Source: Epilithonimonas sp042695135 (GTDB lineage: Bacteria; Bacteroidota; Bacteroidia; Flavobacteriales; Weeksellaceae). From it: a stretch of 64,000 bases of DNA. Location of the stretch: contig NZ_CP170547.1 in the NCBI RefSeq assembly GCF_042695135.1, positions 496,001-560,000 on the forward strand. The letters run 5' to 3'. The notes below the pieces were generated by a model, which was not told where the DNA came from, made no database searches, and saw nothing but the letters and a program-made list of their open reading frames with translations. A program made the translations under genes and the position numbers. Below, piece after piece: positions 25,325 to 34,171 of the stretch; position 1 is the stretch's first letter, and every line of letters starts with the position of its first letter.

Positions 25325-26455
25325 TTAAAGTACTTTTTCCCAGGATTTTATAATATTTTCTCTCTTCCATTTGGCGGATTCTAAAAAACTCGTTTTTATC
25401 TTTTTTTCCAAAACTGAAGGATTATTTACCAGATAGTTTAGTTTTTCTACAAAAGATTCTTTGGCGTGTAAAGGAATCAGATAACCGTTTTTTTCATTGA
25501 TAATATCAGCAGGGCCACTTGGGCAGTCATATGCTATTAAAACATTGGAAGCAAACATCCCTTCGACTAAAACAATTCCGAAACCTTCTCTGATGGAAGT
25601 AAGACAAAGGATTTTTGATTTTGACATATAATCTCTTACAACTTTAGAGTCTACTTGTCCCAAAAAGTTGACCTGATGCAGTGCATTTTTCTCTGCATAA
25701 TCCTTGAGTAAGTCTAATTGTAATCCTTGCCCGATGATATTAACTTTCCAGTCAGCCGGCAGATTTGTTTCCTTAATAATTTCCAGAAACTCGAGGATGT
25801 TTTTTTCCGGATCTAATCTTGCAACCAGAGAAATAATATTTTCTTTTTCCTGAAAAGACCTGAATTTCTGCTTTTCAAACTCCGGATCCATAATATTCCC
25901 GATAATATGTGTCTTGGGATTTATTTTCTTGAAATATTTATAATCGTCATTATTGATACAGATCACCTCACGAAGGTTATTGTATCTGGTTTTTAGAGTA
26001 TTCCAGAATTTGCCTCCTACAAGATGACTGATGTGTTCCCAGGAAACGCTTTTGTGGCACACGGTTTTGTTAAGAGCAAGGATGCAGGACAACTTGTACC
26101 AGCAAGAGACGATCGTATGATATTCTGATTGATTTTTTCTCAGCCAGCGATTCATCAAAATAGCAATACCGTAATGATAAATATAAGTGTTGAAATTTTG
26201 TATTTTGGGGATGAATTTCAGATATTTATTATTGAATTCGCATAGTCTCCAGGTCCACAAAGAAAAAGAATCGAGGTAATGTTTTTTTATTCTTGGATCT
26301 AAAGGATAAAAATCATGGTGTTCCTTCATAAGAAAAAGAATATCAATTATATATCCCATTTCTATTAGTTCATTTACCAATGTAGTTGTGACTTTTGCAA
26401 CGCCGCCGGCTTTTATATTCTGATAGTAAATAAACAGAATTTTTTTTTCTTTCAT
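25325..26455 (-). CDS. GT4-family glycosyltransferase
   Basis: A 376-residue GT-B-fold enzyme. The N-terminal domain shows IYYQNIKAGGVAKVTTTLVN; the C-terminal domain shows SLVARLDPEKNILEFLEII, VNIIGQGLQLDLLK and the donor-site segment REGFGIVLVEG followed by YDCPSGPADII. The CPSGP segment is typical of GT4 enzymes of the capsule/GalNAc-transferase type. It is cytoplasmic, single-gene on the minus strand between the KAS III operon and a plus-strand acetyltransferase, and has its own candidate promoter. Specificity unknown. Confidence 0.92.
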   Translation of the reverse strand: MKEKKILFIYYQNIKAGGVAKVTTTLVNELIEMGYIIDILFLMKEHHDFYPLDPRIKKHYLDSFSLWTWRLCEFNNKYLKFIPKIQNFNTYIYHYGIAILMNRWLRKNQSEYHTIVSCWYKLSCILALNKTVCHKSVSWEHISHLVGGKFWNTLKTRYNNLREVICINNDDYKYFKKINPKTHIIGNIMDPEFEKQKFRSFQEKENIISLVARLDPEKNILEFLEIIKETNLPADWKVNIIGQGLQLDLLKDYAEKNALHQVNFLGQVDSKVVRDYMSKSKILCLTSIREGFGIVLVEGMFASNVLIAYDCPSGPADIINEKNGYLIPLHAKESFVEKLNYLVNNPSVLEKKIKTSFLESAKWKRENIIKSWEKVL

Positions 26456-26517
26456 CTGATTGTAATATTCAGGAATTTAACCTTAATTACAATTATGATG
26501 TTAAATTCCATAAATAA

Positions 26518-26525
26518 CAAATATA
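26518..26525 (-). promoter_or_regulatory. -7 box of the GT4 gene (divergent pair)
   Basis: TATATTTG on the minus strand, about 63 nt before the ATG at 26455. It faces the plus-strand promoter at 26542-26571. The same back-to-back arrangement recurs at 29354-29393 and 34141-34179. Confidence 0.5.
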
Positions 26526-26541
26526 TTAATAATATATAAAA

Positions 26542-26571
26542 TTGTAATTGAGAATATAATATTTATTTTTG
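26542..26571 (+). promoter_or_regulatory. promoter of the hexapeptide acetyltransferase
   Basis: TTG at 26542-26544, a 19-nt spacer, and TATTTTTG at 26564-26571: a full match to the Bacteroidota consensus. The ATG at 26587 follows after 15 nt, which rules out the upstream TTG (26569) as start because it overlaps the -7 box. Confidence 0.75.
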
Positions 26572-26586
26572 CAAAAAAATAAGAAT

Positions 26587-27156
26587 ATGTTTCTTTTCTA
26601 TAAAATATTACTCAAGATTCAATCGGTTTACGAGCAGACACTCAACAAAGCTAATGTTGAAATGTGCAAGTATAAAGGAATGAAAGTGGGCAAGAATCTC
26701 AATACCCCGGACAAAGTCTATTTTGGAACAGAGCCATACCTTATAGAAATTGGTGATAATGTCAATATTGCCGCAGGCGTCAGATTTGTAAATCATGGCG
26801 GGACTACAACAATGTTGCGAAGAATACCCGGTTATGAAGATGCACGTATTTTTGGACGGATCAAAATAGGAAATAACTGCACCATTGCTATCAATAGTGT
26901 GATTACAGAGCATGTAGAAATTGGTGATAATTGTATTCTCGGCGCAAACTCTGTGTTGTCCCAATCTATGCCTCCAAATACTGTTTTTGCCGGCAACCCG
27001 GCCCAGTTTATCTGCATCATAGAAGATTACGGAGATATTATTCTTAAAAATAATCCGGTCTATCCAAGAGAACTGGAAAAAGATCGTAAAGCATTGGACG
27101 AGTTTATCAAGAAAAATCAGCCGTATAAATTCAAAAAAGCGAAGAGAATCAGGTAG
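26587..27156 (+). CDS. hexapeptide-repeat acetyltransferase
   Basis: The 189-residue product starts MFLFYKILLKIQSVYEQ and folds as a left-handed beta-helix (IEIGDNVNIAAGVRFVNHGG, FGRIKIGNNCTIAINSVI, VEIGDNCILGANSVLSQ, NTVFAGNPAQFI). The NHGG segment provides the His expected for acetyl transfer in this family (WcaF/VatD-like). It probably O-acetylates a sugar of the polymer in the cytoplasm using acetyl-CoA. It resembles the gene at 28352-28954 in layout (shared HxGG, GYDD/GYED and FGRIK elements). It is a single plus-strand gene with its own promoter, convergent with the next glycosyltransferase. Confidence 0.87.
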   Translation: MFLFYKILLKIQSVYEQTLNKANVEMCKYKGMKVGKNLNTPDKVYFGTEPYLIEIGDNVNIAAGVRFVNHGGTTTMLRRIPGYEDARIFGRIKIGNNCTIAINSVITEHVEIGDNCILGANSVLSQSMPPNTVFAGNPAQFICIIEDYGDIILKNNPVYPRELEKDRKALDEFIKKNQPYKFKKAKRIR

Positions 27157-27158
27157 AA

Positions 27159-28301
27159 TTAATTTTCTATAATATGCATAACCTCATTGTATATTTTTTG
27201 GTTATCAAACTGTTTTTCAGAGTCTTTCAGGTTTTCTCTGATTGCAGCTACTAATGAAGGATTAATCAAAAAATCTTTCATAGCTTCTTTCATTTTTTCA
27301 GAATTATAATCTATCAGAAACCCATTTTTTTTGTGAGTGATCATTTCCGGGATTCCGCCAACATCTGTTGCGATAATCGGGATTTGCAGAATTAGGGTTT
27401 CCGCAATGATAAGCGGCCAGCCTTCTGTTGCCGACGGCATAATGTAGAAGTCGGCATTTTTTACATAAGGATAAGGATTCATCTTGGTTCCCAGCAATTT
27501 GAACGTCTTCCCAACACTTGATTTTTTGATCTGATTTTCAAGATTCTCTCTTTCTTCACCATCCCCAATCACGACGACCTGATGTGCAAAACCTTCATCC
27601 AGAAGCATTTTATGCGCTTCTATTAATTTATGAAATCCTTTTCTGTAATGTAGCCTTGCAACCGAAACAAAAGTCGGAATGTTTTCATAATCCACCGGGA
27701 ATTCTTCTGATCTTATTCTCAGATCCTCTATAGGAATAGGATTAAGGATGACACTTTCGTTTTTAATTTTAACCTCCGGAAAAGATTGATGCAGAATATC
27801 ATAGGATTGCTGAGAGCCATAAATAACGTGGTCGAAGCTTTGCAGATTTCTAAGGATTTCCGGCAGAATACCTTTAAGCCCAGGAACGGTAATGTCAGAA
27901 TGCAGCCAGCCTATTTTTTTTGATTTTTTGTTTGGACTTTTTATCACAGAATTATAGTCTGCATAAGTTGATGCAATCTCTACATCAAATTTTTTCCTTA
28001 AATAAATATGATCTGTCAGAGCGGGAAATTTTTCCAGGAATTTGATTTTCAAACCTCTTGTTATGGTCTGAATTTTATTGATAATAGTGTTTTTTGAAAA
28101 GTCTTCTTTCCCGGTATTTATTTTTACATAATGCACATGAGAAGGCACTTTGTCTCGCAATTCACCCTGATGTAAACTGACGATGTATGTAATGTCAAGC
28201 TTATTTTTATCCAGATTTTCCAGTAAGCTCAGAATGACTTTTTCTACACCACCCATTTCCATAGATCTGTGGCGGAAAAGAACTTTAGTTTTTTGACTCA
28301 T
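27159..28301 (-). CDS. GT4-family glycosyltransferase
   Basis: The 380-residue GT-B enzyme begins MSQKTKVLFRHRSMEMGGVE and has the C-terminal donor domain with FVSVARLHYRKGFHKLIEAH, VVVIGDGEERENLE and the E-x7-E-like ATEGWPLIIAETL. It is a paralogue of the enzyme at 21072-22217 and close to the relic at 29158-29319, whose N-terminus shares HRSM, GVEKVIL and LHQGEL. It adds a sugar in the cytoplasm; which one is unknown. Two candidate -7 boxes (28347-28354 TAATTTTG, and 28363-28370 TAACTTTG) lie upstream on the minus strand. Confidence 0.92.
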   Translation of the reverse strand: MSQKTKVLFRHRSMEMGGVEKVILSLLENLDKNKLDITYIVSLHQGELRDKVPSHVHYVKINTGKEDFSKNTIINKIQTITRGLKIKFLEKFPALTDHIYLRKKFDVEIASTYADYNSVIKSPNKKSKKIGWLHSDITVPGLKGILPEILRNLQSFDHVIYGSQQSYDILHQSFPEVKIKNESVILNPIPIEDLRIRSEEFPVDYENIPTFVSVARLHYRKGFHKLIEAHKMLLDEGFAHQVVVIGDGEERENLENQIKKSSVGKTFKLLGTKMNPYPYVKNADFYIMPSATEGWPLIIAETLILQIPIIATDVGGIPEMITHKKNGFLIDYNSEKMKEAMKDFLINPSLVAAIRENLKDSEKQFDNQKIYNEVMHIIEN

Positions 28302-28351
28302 TTGTGTTTTTGTATAAATATCAGGAATAATTCAAGTGATCGGGCTCAAAA

Positions 28352-28954
28352 TTAAATATTTACAAAGTTAAAAACAAAAGGTATCATAAGTCTGAACATT
28401 TTTTTTACAGGCTTATATTTTGAAAACAGGTTATTCCTTAGAAAAGTATTTAATTTTTTTCTGTTTTTTTCCAGATCCCGGGGATAATCCACGCTTTCTG
28501 TTTTTTTTCTTTCATAATACTCCTGTGTACTGCAAATATATCTGGCAGGTATGCCTCCATAGACAGAATTATCCGGAATCGAGTTATTCACTACAGCTCC
28601 GATCGTTATGATGCAGTTATTACCAATACTTACATTATACGTGATTGTTGAGTTGGCTCCAATAAAAGTATTGTCTCCAACTTTTATTCTTCCAAAAACC
28701 CGCACATCGTCATAGCCTTCTACTTTTTTCATTATCGTAGATCCGCCGCTGTGAGTAACGAATAAAACGGAAGAAGAAATTCTGCAAAAATTACCAATTT
28801 CTATTAGAAAAGGTTCGCTGCCAAAATTAATACCGTTTTGGAGAGAGACGCCTTCCCCCAATTGCAAGCCATTTTTTTTGCAGGTGTTGTAATAGCTTTT
28901 CCATTTGAGCTTTTCTATTTCCGAAAAAAGCTTTGTTATTAGTCGATTATGCAT
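28352..28954 (-). CDS. hexapeptide-repeat acetyltransferase
   Basis: The 200-residue product has a beta-helix: LGEGVSLQNGINFG, IEIGNFCRISSSVLFVTHSGG with the putative active His, FGRIKVGDNTFIGANSTI, VSIGNNCIITIGAVV, NSVYGGIPARYI. It is similar to the acetyltransferase at 26587-27156 and probably O-acetylates another position or another sugar. The C-terminal ~50 residues are basic and contain a hydrophobic end (FRLMIPFVFNF). It lies upstream of a GT4 gene on the same strand. Confidence 0.86.
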   Translation of the reverse strand: MHNRLITKLFSEIEKLKWKSYYNTCKKNGLQLGEGVSLQNGINFGSEPFLIEIGNFCRISSSVLFVTHSGGSTIMKKVEGYDDVRVFGRIKVGDNTFIGANSTITYNVSIGNNCIITIGAVVNNSIPDNSVYGGIPARYICSTQEYYERKKTESVDYPRDLEKNRKKLNTFLRNNLFSKYKPVKKMFRLMIPFVFNFVNI

Positions 28955-29157
28955 GTTGTGTTTTTTTAATTTGTATAATTTTTAACAGTCTTTTTACTAC
29001 TGATGAAATTAAAATAAAATCGTTTCAATCATTGTCTGGAATTTTTTCTATTGTGTTATATATCGGGAATGGAAGAATTATTAAGCAACACAGCGCTTCT
29101 TGATAACATGACATAAGAAAAGCTGAAGGAAACCTATCCAAAAGCTTTTCACATAAT
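28955..29157. other. gap with glycosyltransferase relic remains
   Basis: The gap between the hexapeptide gene and the GT4 relic. It has no intact gene. The minus-strand frame over 29025-29237 includes KLLDRFPSAFL, which resembles the EKFPAL-like segment of the paralogous GT4 enzymes, so decayed coding sequence is likely. Confidence 0.4.
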
Positions 29158-29319
29158 TTACATAGGAAGGCTTTTATCACAAAGTTCACCCTGGTGCAGA
29201 CCAACGATGTATGTAAGATCAAACCTATTTCTATCAAGATTATTCAATAAGTTTAAAATCACTTTTTCTACACCGGCCATAGATCTATGGCAGAATAGCA
29301 AATGTTTCTTTTTATACAT
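29158..29319 (-). pseudogene. truncated GT4 glycosyltransferase relic
   Basis: A 53-codon frame reads MYKKKHLLFCHRSMAGVEKV, then ILNLLNNLDRNRFDLTYIVG, then LHQGELCDK, before an early stop. It clearly matches the first 50 residues of the intact GT4 product of 27159-28301. The remaining 85% of the gene is missing; only about 200 bases separate it from the next gene, and those (28955-29157) hold no intact frame, although a stretch reading KLLDRFPSAFL may be a frameshifted continuation. A -7 box still lies upstream (29354-29361). Confidence 0.75.
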
Positions 29320-29353
29320 TTTGTGTTTTTTTAAAAAAAAGAAAGTGAAAAAA

Positions 29354-29361
29354 CAAATATA
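29354..29361 (-). promoter_or_regulatory. -7 box in front of the GT4 relic
   Basis: TATATTTG on the minus strand, about 35 nt before the relic's ATG at 29319. It is divergent from the methyltransferase promoter and may still transcribe the relic and the acetyltransferase at 28954. Confidence 0.45.
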
Positions 29362-29365
29362 AGTA

Positions 29366-29393
29366 TTGTTTGAACATTTCTTTTGTATTTTTG
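29366..29393 (+). promoter_or_regulatory. promoter of the methyltransferase gene
   Basis: TTG at 29366-29368, a 17-nt spacer, and TATTTTTG at 29386-29393, followed by the ATG at 29414 after 20 nt. Confidence 0.65.
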
Positions 29394-29413
29394 CATTTCA
29401 AAACATAAGTTGT

Positions 29414-30190
29414 ATGAACAAAATCGCAGAAATTGCATCTACTTTTTTCGCTTATCTCAAGCGTCCCGACCTTTATCCGGAATTAAGGCGTAAAATCTGG
29501 AAAAATATTTTTAATCGTTCTTCTGGCTTGCGAGGCAAGGAAGAAGCAGAAAAATGGTGTGCATCATTAGCAATTTCTGAGAAGGATTTTATAGAAAAAG
29601 TTTTAAGTCTTACTTTCATCCCCTTTGAAAAAATATTCCCGCAAGAATTTGCAGATGCATTACAAATCCAGGCAAAAGCACCTGTGAAACTAGGCGGAGC
29701 AGGATCATTAAGCGTGATCTATTACATTAATGAATTTACAAATGCTCAGAAATCTATAGAAACCGGCGTTGCTTACGGCTGGTCCTCTTTTGCAGCATTG
29801 GCATCTTTGGTTCATAGAAACGGAACGCTCTACAGCTCGGATATGCCATACTTGTTGCAAAACCAAAGTGAGGATTTTGTAGGCTGCGTGATTCCGGAAA
29901 AGTATAAAAACAACTGGGATCTTTATCGTTTTGCCGATAAGGAATCACTGCCAAAGATCTTCAGCAAAGCAGATTCTTTTGATGTAGTACATTATGATAG
30001 TGATAAATCTTATGACGGAAGAATCTGGGCTTATAATTTATTACTCACTAAAGTAAGAAAAGGTGGTATTTTTATGAGCGATGATATTGGTGATAATGCA
30101 GCATTCAAAGATTTTTGTGAAAAGAGAAATCTTAAACCATATGTTGTCGAATTCGATGGTAAGTATGCCGGAGTAATTATAAAAGATTAA
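29414..30190 (+). CDS. class I SAM-dependent methyltransferase
   Basis: The 258-residue product starts MNKIAEIASTFFAYLKRPD; an upstream in-frame start at 29366 lies inside the promoter. A Methyltransf_24-like core is visible: SIETGVAYGWSSFAALASL as the SAM-binding glycine motif, FDVVHYDSDKSYDGRIWAY as the acidic motif after strand 4, and KGGIFMSDDIGDNAAF. It probably O-methylates a sugar or a terminal residue of the polysaccharide; chain-end methylation can regulate length in ABC-exported O-antigens, but that role is inference here. It is a single plus-strand gene with a promoter and a terminator of its own. Confidence 0.85.
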   Translation: MNKIAEIASTFFAYLKRPDLYPELRRKIWKNIFNRSSGLRGKEEAEKWCASLAISEKDFIEKVLSLTFIPFEKIFPQEFADALQIQAKAPVKLGGAGSLSVIYYINEFTNAQKSIETGVAYGWSSFAALASLVHRNGTLYSSDMPYLLQNQSEDFVGCVIPEKYKNNWDLYRFADKESLPKIFSKADSFDVVHYDSDKSYDGRIWAYNLLLTKVRKGGIFMSDDIGDNAAFKDFCEKRNLKPYVVEFDGKYAGVIIKD

Positions 30191-30195
30191 AAAGC

Positions 30196-30223
30196 AAAAC
30201 CTCAGAATTTCTGAGGTTTTTTT
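30196..30223 (+). terminator. intrinsic terminator after the methyltransferase gene
   Basis: AAAACCTCAG and CTGAGGTTTT form a perfect 10-bp stem with a five-base loop, ending in a run of seven T. It starts six bases after the stop codon and may serve the convergent acyltransferase gene too. Confidence 0.85.
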
Positions 30224-30248
30224 ATGTCTGAAAAAGAATGAAAAACTG

Positions 30249-31337
30249 TTATGACGTTACTTCAGTTTTATCAGAAGAAATCTTATTCTTCCCGAATTTG
30301 TTCCTTATATAATGATTCAAAGGTTCTTCCACGTAAAGGAATAATACAATGGAAATGACATTCAGGAGAATGAAAATGACAAATTTATTCTCAACAATGT
30401 AATCAAATATGAAAATAGGTACAAAGCCTTTATGTATCAGATAAAATATATAGGAGCTTTTTCCAAGTAATACAAATGTTCGGTTTGAGAGAATTTTTTG
30501 AATGACAGTTTTCTCATTTATCAGTCCCCAAAGCAGAGGGACAATTCCAAAACAGGCGAGGAAAATTACATAAAATGCACTCCCAAAATCACTTTTAAAA
30601 TCAATAAAAGGTGTAACATAATGTTTTCCAAAAAGGTAAAAGATAATCATTGTCAGGCCAAAACAGGTGACCCAATCTCCGGAAAAATTTATTTTACGCT
30701 TAAGAATAAAATATGCTAAACCAATACCTGCGAAAAAGTCAAAAATAAAAATGGCTATATTTTGCTGTAAAAACCCCCATTTATTTCCGGGAACATCAGT
30801 AATATCTTTCATATAAACTCCAAACAGGAAAATCAAAACCGGTAATATGATCAGATTCCATTTGGTCTTCCTTATCAAAATAAAATATAATGGTGCTGCG
30901 AGATAAAAAATCTCTTCTAATGTCAACGTCCAGCCTTGCGCAACGCCTGTAAGATTATATTTTAAAAAGAGTGCTTTTGTCATCGTAAAGGATAGTACAG
31001 CTTCGATTGTTTTTTCTGAAGTCCAGCCATTTTGCAGAAACCAAACCAGAAAAAAGATAAAAGTAATCAGGAAATACATCGGGTAGATACGTGCAAATCT
31101 GTTGACCATATATTTTTTGAAATGAATAGGATAATCATTAAAATACCTGTAAGTAATAAGAAAACCACTTAATACAAAAAACATTTCCACTCCAATGTGA
31201 AAATTTAAAATAGTATGTCTTGCAATTTCCGGGTACTTGGGATTGTCAAATGGCATAAAATGATACAGAAAAATCATCCAGGCGGCAATGGCGCGGTAAC
31301 CTGTCAGCGCAGGAAAAAATTGTTTATTAGTCGACAT
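30249..31337 (-). CDS. acyltransferase-3 family membrane protein
   Basis: The 362-residue product has the family N-terminus (FFPALTGYRAIAAWMIFLYHF with the putative catalytic His), IGVEMFFVLSGFLITYRYF, and KKYMVNRFARIYPMYFLI, followed by many hydrophobic segments. It should acylate a sugar of the polymer at the inner membrane, acyl donor unknown. The C-terminus is a short cytoplasmic, basic tail (KFGKNKISSDKTEVTS). Its start overlaps the end of the upstream glycosyltransferase by eleven bases, so it is the last gene of the four-gene group starting at 34036. Confidence 0.9.
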   Translation of the reverse strand: MSTNKQFFPALTGYRAIAAWMIFLYHFMPFDNPKYPEIARHTILNFHIGVEMFFVLSGFLITYRYFNDYPIHFKKYMVNRFARIYPMYFLITFIFFLVWFLQNGWTSEKTIEAVLSFTMTKALFLKYNLTGVAQGWTLTLEEIFYLAAPLYFILIRKTKWNLIILPVLIFLFGVYMKDITDVPGNKWGFLQQNIAIFIFDFFAGIGLAYFILKRKINFSGDWVTCFGLTMIIFYLFGKHYVTPFIDFKSDFGSAFYVIFLACFGIVPLLWGLINEKTVIQKILSNRTFVLLGKSSYIFYLIHKGFVPIFIFDYIVENKFVIFILLNVISIVLFLYVEEPLNHYIRNKFGKNKISSDKTEVTS

Positions 31338-32346
31338 CGGAGCCCAGGTTTTTGTATTGAAGTTTAAATTGATTTACCCACTTTTCATATTCGTCCAGAT
31401 TGATTTTTCCGGTAATGAATTTTTTGAAATAATCGAGAGAAAAATCTTTTGGGAAATTCTGCATCGGATCAAACTCGCTTCTCAGCCAGGCTTCATTGAT
31501 TAAATGATTAAACAGATTGACATCGAAATCAAAACCATATTCGTGGTAAGAATTGGCTGCTGAAGACTGGAACGTGGTTTTCATAGCTTCAGTTTTCAAC
31601 CGCGAAACAAAATTCGGGTTATTCCTATTTTTTTTATAAAATAATGAAGCGTTGATAAGTTGTCTTTTTTCATCTACTTTTCCGTCCATTTTTTTCCAGA
31701 CCTCCAGCCAGTAATCTTTCCGGAAAAAACCCATCAATATTGAATTAAGCGCCCAATATTTGACTTGGGTTCTGTTGTTAACTTTCCCGAATTTATATAA
31801 TAATGAAAAGAATTTGTAGCGATTGTAGAAAAAAGCTTCCATCAGCTTTTCCGGCATCAGCAATAAATCTTTTGGCTGCGCGGATTCTATATTTTCCGAG
31901 ATTGATTTTAAGTGCAGATCACTCCGTTCTTGCACATTTCCAAGCCAGCCCAGCTTTAATAGAGAAATATTAAGTTTTTTTGCTTCAGAGGTAAGTTCAT
32001 CAACATTCAGAGGTTCTGTGAACCAAACGTCATCTTCCGTTACGATCACATATTCCGACGCGTTTTCAACATTTTCATACCAGAATTTTGTCGGGATTTC
32101 AAAGCCGTTGATTGGTTTCCCGGAAATCAGATTTTCCTCAATTGCTTTTATTTTGTTTTCATAACTGTCTGAAAGCGCGATTTCTACTTCCGGATATTTT
32201 TCCCGGATCTTGTCGAGATATTTCTTTGGCGTTCCGTCATCCAGGACTTTGATTTTAAAATTACCGGTCATGTTTTTATAAACCGAGGCAATGCATCTGT
32301 CCAGATAAAAAGCTCTGTTAAAGGATTTTATAAAGATGTTTGTCAT
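31327..32346 (-). CDS. GT2-like glycosyltransferase
   Basis: The 339-residue product looks like a GT-A inverting glycosyltransferase. The N-terminus has TNIFIKSFNRAFYLDRCIAS and IKVLDDGTPKKYLDKIRE, and a metal-binding EDD lies in YVIVTEDDVWFTE near residue 100. The C-terminal half (KYWALNSILMGFFRKDYW, FQSSAANSYHEYGFDFDVN) is not a standard GT2 tail, so acceptor specificity cannot be guessed. It overlaps the upstream glycosyltransferase gene by four bases (ATGA) and the downstream acyltransferase by eleven. Confidence 0.82.
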   Translation of the reverse strand: MTNIFIKSFNRAFYLDRCIASVYKNMTGNFKIKVLDDGTPKKYLDKIREKYPEVEIALSDSYENKIKAIEENLISGKPINGFEIPTKFWYENVENASEYVIVTEDDVWFTEPLNVDELTSEAKKLNISLLKLGWLGNVQERSDLHLKSISENIESAQPKDLLLMPEKLMEAFFYNRYKFFSLLYKFGKVNNRTQVKYWALNSILMGFFRKDYWLEVWKKMDGKVDEKRQLINASLFYKKNRNNPNFVSRLKTEAMKTTFQSSAANSYHEYGFDFDVNLFNHLINEAWLRSEFDPMQNFPKDFSLDYFKKFITGKINLDEYEKWVNQFKLQYKNLGSDVD

Positions 32347-33146
32347 AGAAATTTTCGTTTAATTCTTTTCAATATTGTGTTTTGTTTTTGATGAATGAAG
32401 GTGGCGAAATTATCAACTTCTGTGATGTTTTTACCATATATTTTTGTGATATTCCTTCTCTTCAGAGTTTCTTTCAGCACATCATTCCAGGCAGCATAGC
32501 GTTGTATTGTTTTATTTTTATCACGGGACAATCCGGTGTCGTGCAATCTGTAGTACAAAAGGGGCTTTTTTATAAATTTAAAATCACCCAATTCATACAA
32601 TTTCAGATATAATTCCTGATCTTCTGCAATTCTGTAGTTTGAACTTATTCTGCTGGTTTTTAAATAAATATCTTTTCTGAAAGTGAAAAAGTGATTGACC
32701 GTAAAAAAGATATTCAGAAAAAGAGGATCACCATTTTTGATCTGGTAAGAATCCGGGAATTTTCTTATGATATTAAGAGATTGATCACAGAACCAAAACT
32801 GAGAATAAGTTGCAACAGTCTTTTCCGAGTAATTTTCTAATGATATTTTTATAGCATCATTTGTAAGAACATCATCGGGATCCAGAAATCCACAAATTTC
32901 GCCGTTTGCCAGTTCAATCAGTTTTCCTTTGGTAAAGCCGACGCCTTCATTTTTCTCATTCCTGAAAATCCGGAACCTGGAATCATTTTTTACATATTCT
33001 GATACTTTTTCGAAAGAACCGTCATTGGAAAAATCGTCCAGGATCACCACTTCAAAATTGGTATAAGTCTGCTGCATAAGACTGTTGTAACAATCTATGA
33101 AATAATCAAAATGATTATAATGCGCAATAAGAACAGAGAACAACAT
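32343..33146 (-). CDS. GT2-family glycosyltransferase
   Basis: A 267-residue GT-A enzyme. It has the standard N-terminal donor-binding part (FSVLIAHYNHFDYFIDCYNS, FEVVILDDFSNDGSFEKV) and the metal site DPDD in ICGFLDPDDVLTNDAI, then a later segment RIAEDQELYLKLYELGDF that is typical of the catalytic ED region. No membrane helix is seen. It shares one base with the upstream gene stop and overlaps the next start by four bases, so translation is coupled along the group. Confidence 0.92.
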   Translation of the reverse strand: MLFSVLIAHYNHFDYFIDCYNSLMQQTYTNFEVVILDDFSNDGSFEKVSEYVKNDSRFRIFRNEKNEGVGFTKGKLIELANGEICGFLDPDDVLTNDAIKISLENYSEKTVATYSQFWFCDQSLNIIRKFPDSYQIKNGDPLFLNIFFTVNHFFTFRKDIYLKTSRISSNYRIAEDQELYLKLYELGDFKFIKKPLLYYRLHDTGLSRDKNKTIQRYAAWNDVLKETLKRRNITKIYGKNITEVDNFATFIHQKQNTILKRIKRKFL

Positions 33147-34036
33147 TAAAAATTGAAAATGGATTTGATACGGTATTTTAATAACTCTTTCAATCCGCCA
33201 TATTTGTAATATAAAGAGCTTAACGATGACGGAAGATTATTTTTTTTGGAATAGAAAGTATAGAGTTTCAAAAATTTCAGGTTCTGATAATCTTTGAAGT
33301 TTGATGAAAATTCATTCAGAACATCATAATAATATTGTCCCAAAGCAATGTTTTTATGATCGGTAAGATCTGTACGTCTTGTGATCTGCTGGCTGCTTCT
33401 TCTGATGGCGACAAAAGCTGAATTAACACCTAAAACATAATGATTATTAGCAAAATCGAGATACAGTATCAGATCTGTTTTCCAGGCAAGCGGATAGTTT
33501 CTGAGTCCTTTCTTTTCATACATTTTTCGGGAAAAAACATTTTCCGAAATCGAGATAAACATCTTCTGTTCCAGATCATCCCAGATGTAATCTTCTGCTT
33601 TATAAAGCGGATGCTGTTCCAGGTCTATCAAAAAAGTATTATCCTCGGTTACTCTTCTCATTTTGAAGCGCATCAGTTCAGAACTTTCTTTTTTGGCTGC
33701 CGGTATTGCTTTATAAAATTCCTCCACAAAATTCTCTGCCAGATAATCGTCATCTGCCAGTATCATCAGCCAGTCTTCGTCTTTGGACAGAGCAATGCAG
33801 CGATCCCATTGCTCCACAAGTTGACCTTTGCCACCAAGGTTCTCATCAAATTTTGTGTAAAAAATATTTTGATTTTTATTGTATTTCTGAATCAGCTCAT
33901 AAGGATCAGCAGAGCTGGCATCATTTCCAATATAGACATTGAAATTTGGATCTGTCTGATTTGCAAGGTTTTTCAGCGTGTCCTCAAAGAAATCTATTTT
34001 GAAGAAAGGTATAATAACAGCTAGTTTCTGTTCCAT
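33146..34036 (-). CDS. GT2-family glycosyltransferase
   Basis: A 296-residue GT-A enzyme with KLAVIIPFFKIDFFEDTLKN, FNVYIGNDASSADPYELI and the metal-binding ADDD in WLMILADDDYLAENFVEEF. The C-terminal part carries a YPLAWKTDLILYLDFA segment where the catalytic base is expected. It is the first gene of a four-gene minus-strand group (GT2, GT2, GT2-like, acyltransferase-3). A divergent promoter region lies upstream. Specificity is unknown. Confidence 0.92.
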   Translation of the reverse strand: MEQKLAVIIPFFKIDFFEDTLKNLANQTDPNFNVYIGNDASSADPYELIQKYNKNQNIFYTKFDENLGGKGQLVEQWDRCIALSKDEDWLMILADDDYLAENFVEEFYKAIPAAKKESSELMRFKMRRVTEDNTFLIDLEQHPLYKAEDYIWDDLEQKMFISISENVFSRKMYEKKGLRNYPLAWKTDLILYLDFANNHYVLGVNSAFVAIRRSSQQITRRTDLTDHKNIALGQYYYDVLNEFSSNFKDYQNLKFLKLYTFYSKKNNLPSSLSSLYYKYGGLKELLKYRIKSIFNF

Positions 34037-34140
34037 TTTTTTTCATAATTAAAATTTCAAATTGATATTTAATTCCAAATAATTATGATTCAGAGTTTTA
34101 AAAATAAATTTGATATTAATGTCAATGTGTTTTATTGCAG

Positions 34141-34148
34141 CAAATATA
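34141..34148 (-). promoter_or_regulatory. -7 box of the four-gene GT2/acyltransferase group
   Basis: TATATTTG on the minus strand, about 105 nt before the ATG at 34036; divergent to the plus-strand box at 34172-34179. Confidence 0.4.
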
Positions 34149-34171
34149 CAGTTAATGCCCGATTTTATTTC

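Noticed and set aside
26569..26586. TTG start for the hexapeptide gene
   Set aside because: It overlaps the -7 box, so it would not be in the transcript.
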